A stretch of DNA of 17,538 nt from contig JAJJLU010004154.1 in NCBI GenBank assembly GCA_023807065.1, positions 1 to 17,538 of the forward strand. Reading direction: 5' to 3'. Made by a program: the position numbers and the translations under genes. The stretch is from Isotricha intestinalis. Taxonomy: Eukaryota; Ciliophora; Litostomatea; Vestibuliferida; Isotrichidae. The notes beneath the pieces are model-generated. The model was not told where the DNA came from. It saw nothing but the letters and a program-made list of their open reading frames with translations, and did not search any database. Positions within the stretch are counted from its first letter, which is position 1, and each line of letters starts with the position of its first letter. Below, in pieces: positions 16,396-17,538 of the stretch.

Positions 16396-17403
16396 TTATT
16401 GGAAATTATTCATAACACAAACATTCCCAGCACATTTAATAATCATTTGAAAAATATCAGAATCCATTCTATTTAAAAGATATTTCTGTGGTTTATTATA
16501 AAAAACAATAAAAGAAAAATTATAACGATCATTAAAATTTACAAATTCAGAAAATTCTTTAATTTTTTTTCCTGGTTTTTTCCCATATTCAATTAAATTA
16601 TAATTAACTCTATGAAATTCAATTCCAAATTGAATAACTTTAGAAATAGCTAAATCTCTTAAGTAATCTCTTCCATTTTCAGGAATTAAATTACCAATTG
16701 AAATTTTATCACAATGAAAATTAATTAAATTTTTAAAACATTCTATACTTTCTATACTTTCTCTAACATTATTTTCAATAATAAATAACCAATGAAAATT
16801 TTTATTTCTATTTATTTTCCTTATAATCAATTCTTTTATTAAAATAAAAGGTTTATTTGAATTACATAATAAATAATCAATTTGATTATATTGATGTTTA
16901 TAATGGCAAATTTGTCCTTTTAATCCTCCATAACCGAAAATCATATAATCAACATTAGAAATATTTTTATTTATATAAGAATATGCTTGTTCAATTTCAT
17001 AATTAAATCGCTCTGGATAAAAAATATTTTTATAAAAAGTATATCTATCTTTTTTTGAGAATTTTATAAAAAGCATTGTTTCATATTTTGACACAATTGT
17101 TCCTTTTTGATTATGATAAGTAAATTCTTTGTCATTTTCATTATCATATATAAAAATACAATGTAAATTATTTTTGTGTTGTAAATATTCTTGAATTAAT
17201 ATTTGAAAAGCATTTTCTGTATCTTTACTTCCATCTAATAATAATGTAAAGTTTAAATTTTTTATTTGCTCAGATTCATATAATAATGCTGCTCTTGTTA
17301 AATTTAGTAAATTGTTCCTTTCATTATCTTCTTCTCCTATTGTTTCCATTTTTGTTGATGTTGATAATGCTTGAGGAGCATTTTGCTCATTTTCTAATAT
17401 CAT
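16396..17403 (-). CDS. Tandem universal-stress-protein-like protein
   Basis: This 335-residue protein has a disordered N-terminus of about 48 residues and then two alpha/beta units. The first (51-189) starts NFTLLLDGSKDTENAFQIL, like the first strand and helix of USP/HUP domains. It ends VDYMIFGYGGLKGQ, then FILIKE, which matches the USP ending where G-x-x-G contacts ATP phosphates. The second (204-332) starts WLFIIENNVRESIESIECF and ends …QMIIKCAGNVCVMNNF, and is more divergent, without a glycine loop. The first unit's nucleotide motif is also incomplete. USP proteins respond to stress or act as adaptors in many microbes and protists, but the specific role is unknown. The call rests on fold-level pattern, not on catalytic residues. 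An in-frame TAA directly precedes the ATG. It converges with the ligase gene, 166 bp apart. Confidence 0.5.
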   Translation of the reverse strand: MILENEQNAPQALSTSTKMETIGEEDNERNNLLNLTRAALLYESEQIKNLNFTLLLDGSKDTENAFQILIQEYLQHKNNLHCIFIYDNENDKEFTYHNQKGTIVSKYETMLFIKFSKKDRYTFYKNIFYPERFNYEIEQAYSYINKNISNVDYMIFGYGGLKGQICHYKHQYNQIDYLLCNSNKPFILIKELIIRKINRNKNFHWLFIIENNVRESIESIECFKNLINFHCDKISIGNLIPENGRDYLRDLAISKVIQFGIEFHRVNYNLIEYGKKPGKKIKEFSEFVNFNDRYNFSFIVFYNKPQKYLLNRMDSDIFQMIIKCAGNVCVMNNFQ

Positions 17404-17413
17404 TTATAATATA

Positions 17414-17436
17414 AAATAATTTTTTTTTGGGATTAA
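17414..17436 (-). promoter_or_regulatory. Leader element shared with the EF-hand kinase gene
   Basis: Read on the minus strand, TTAATCCC, nine A, then TTATTT lies 10 bases before the ATG. It matches the word before the kinase gene at 5494-5515 except for one extra C. It may be a start-site or leader element. Two copies only. Confidence 0.3.
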
Positions 17437-17538
17437 ATAATATATTTACTTATATTTTTTATAAAATAAAATATTAAAAAATATTATTTAAGTATTTTTT
17501 ATTTTCATTATATAATTATTTATCGTTATTTTATTATT

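Noticed and set aside
1..17538. CRISPR arrays, rRNA, tRNA, telomere repeats, bacterial operon signals.
   Set aside because: I looked on both strands and saw none. The window is eukaryotic in character.

Overview
This is a very AT-rich window (by eye about four fifths A+T) from a microbial eukaryote. It holds eight long open reading frames and one smaller one. Eight of the nine genes are full length with no visible intron. They use CAA for Gln and TGG for Trp and end in TAA (TGA once), so the standard genetic code applies. The family mix is B-box plus MORN, EF-hand plus PH plus CAMK kinase, zinc-domain kinase, tandem USP-like, and a WGR DNA ligase. This points to a free-living or gut protist such as a ciliate with the standard code, or a metamonad or amoeba relative. 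The lineage is not fixed by the sequence. No telomere repeat, rRNA or tRNA was seen.

Layout. 1-846: a decayed acyltransferase-3 membrane protein that enters from the left. 847-1745: gene-free, with a 273-bp element bounded by 34-bp imperfect inverted repeats and TA dinucleotides (MITE-like), followed by a short coding remnant. 1746-7870: three genes on the + strand, an ABHD17-like serine hydrolase, a double B-box protein with about 13 MORN repeats, and a Ca2+/PH-type CAMK kinase. 8110-9261 (-): a low-complexity protein of unknown function, divergent from 9512-12109 (+), a Cys-rich zinc-domain protein kinase with a charged helix. 12560-13063 (+): a GNAT acetyltransferase. 13064-13756: gene-free, with a second transposon-end-like sequence. 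13757-14122 (-): a small unknown protein. 14123-15029: gene-free, perhaps with coding debris. 15030-16229 (+): a WGR plus ATP-dependent DNA ligase. 16396-17403 (-): a tandem universal-stress-protein-like protein.

The genes do not form an operon or an evident pathway. They look like ordinary, closely packed protist genes, with two kinases, one of them Ca2+-responsive, in the middle. I did not find a convincing new biological system. The best leads are the MITE-like element near 1.0-1.3 kb and its possible relative at 13.6 kb, the zinc-domain kinase with an altered APE motif, and the compact WGR DNA ligase.
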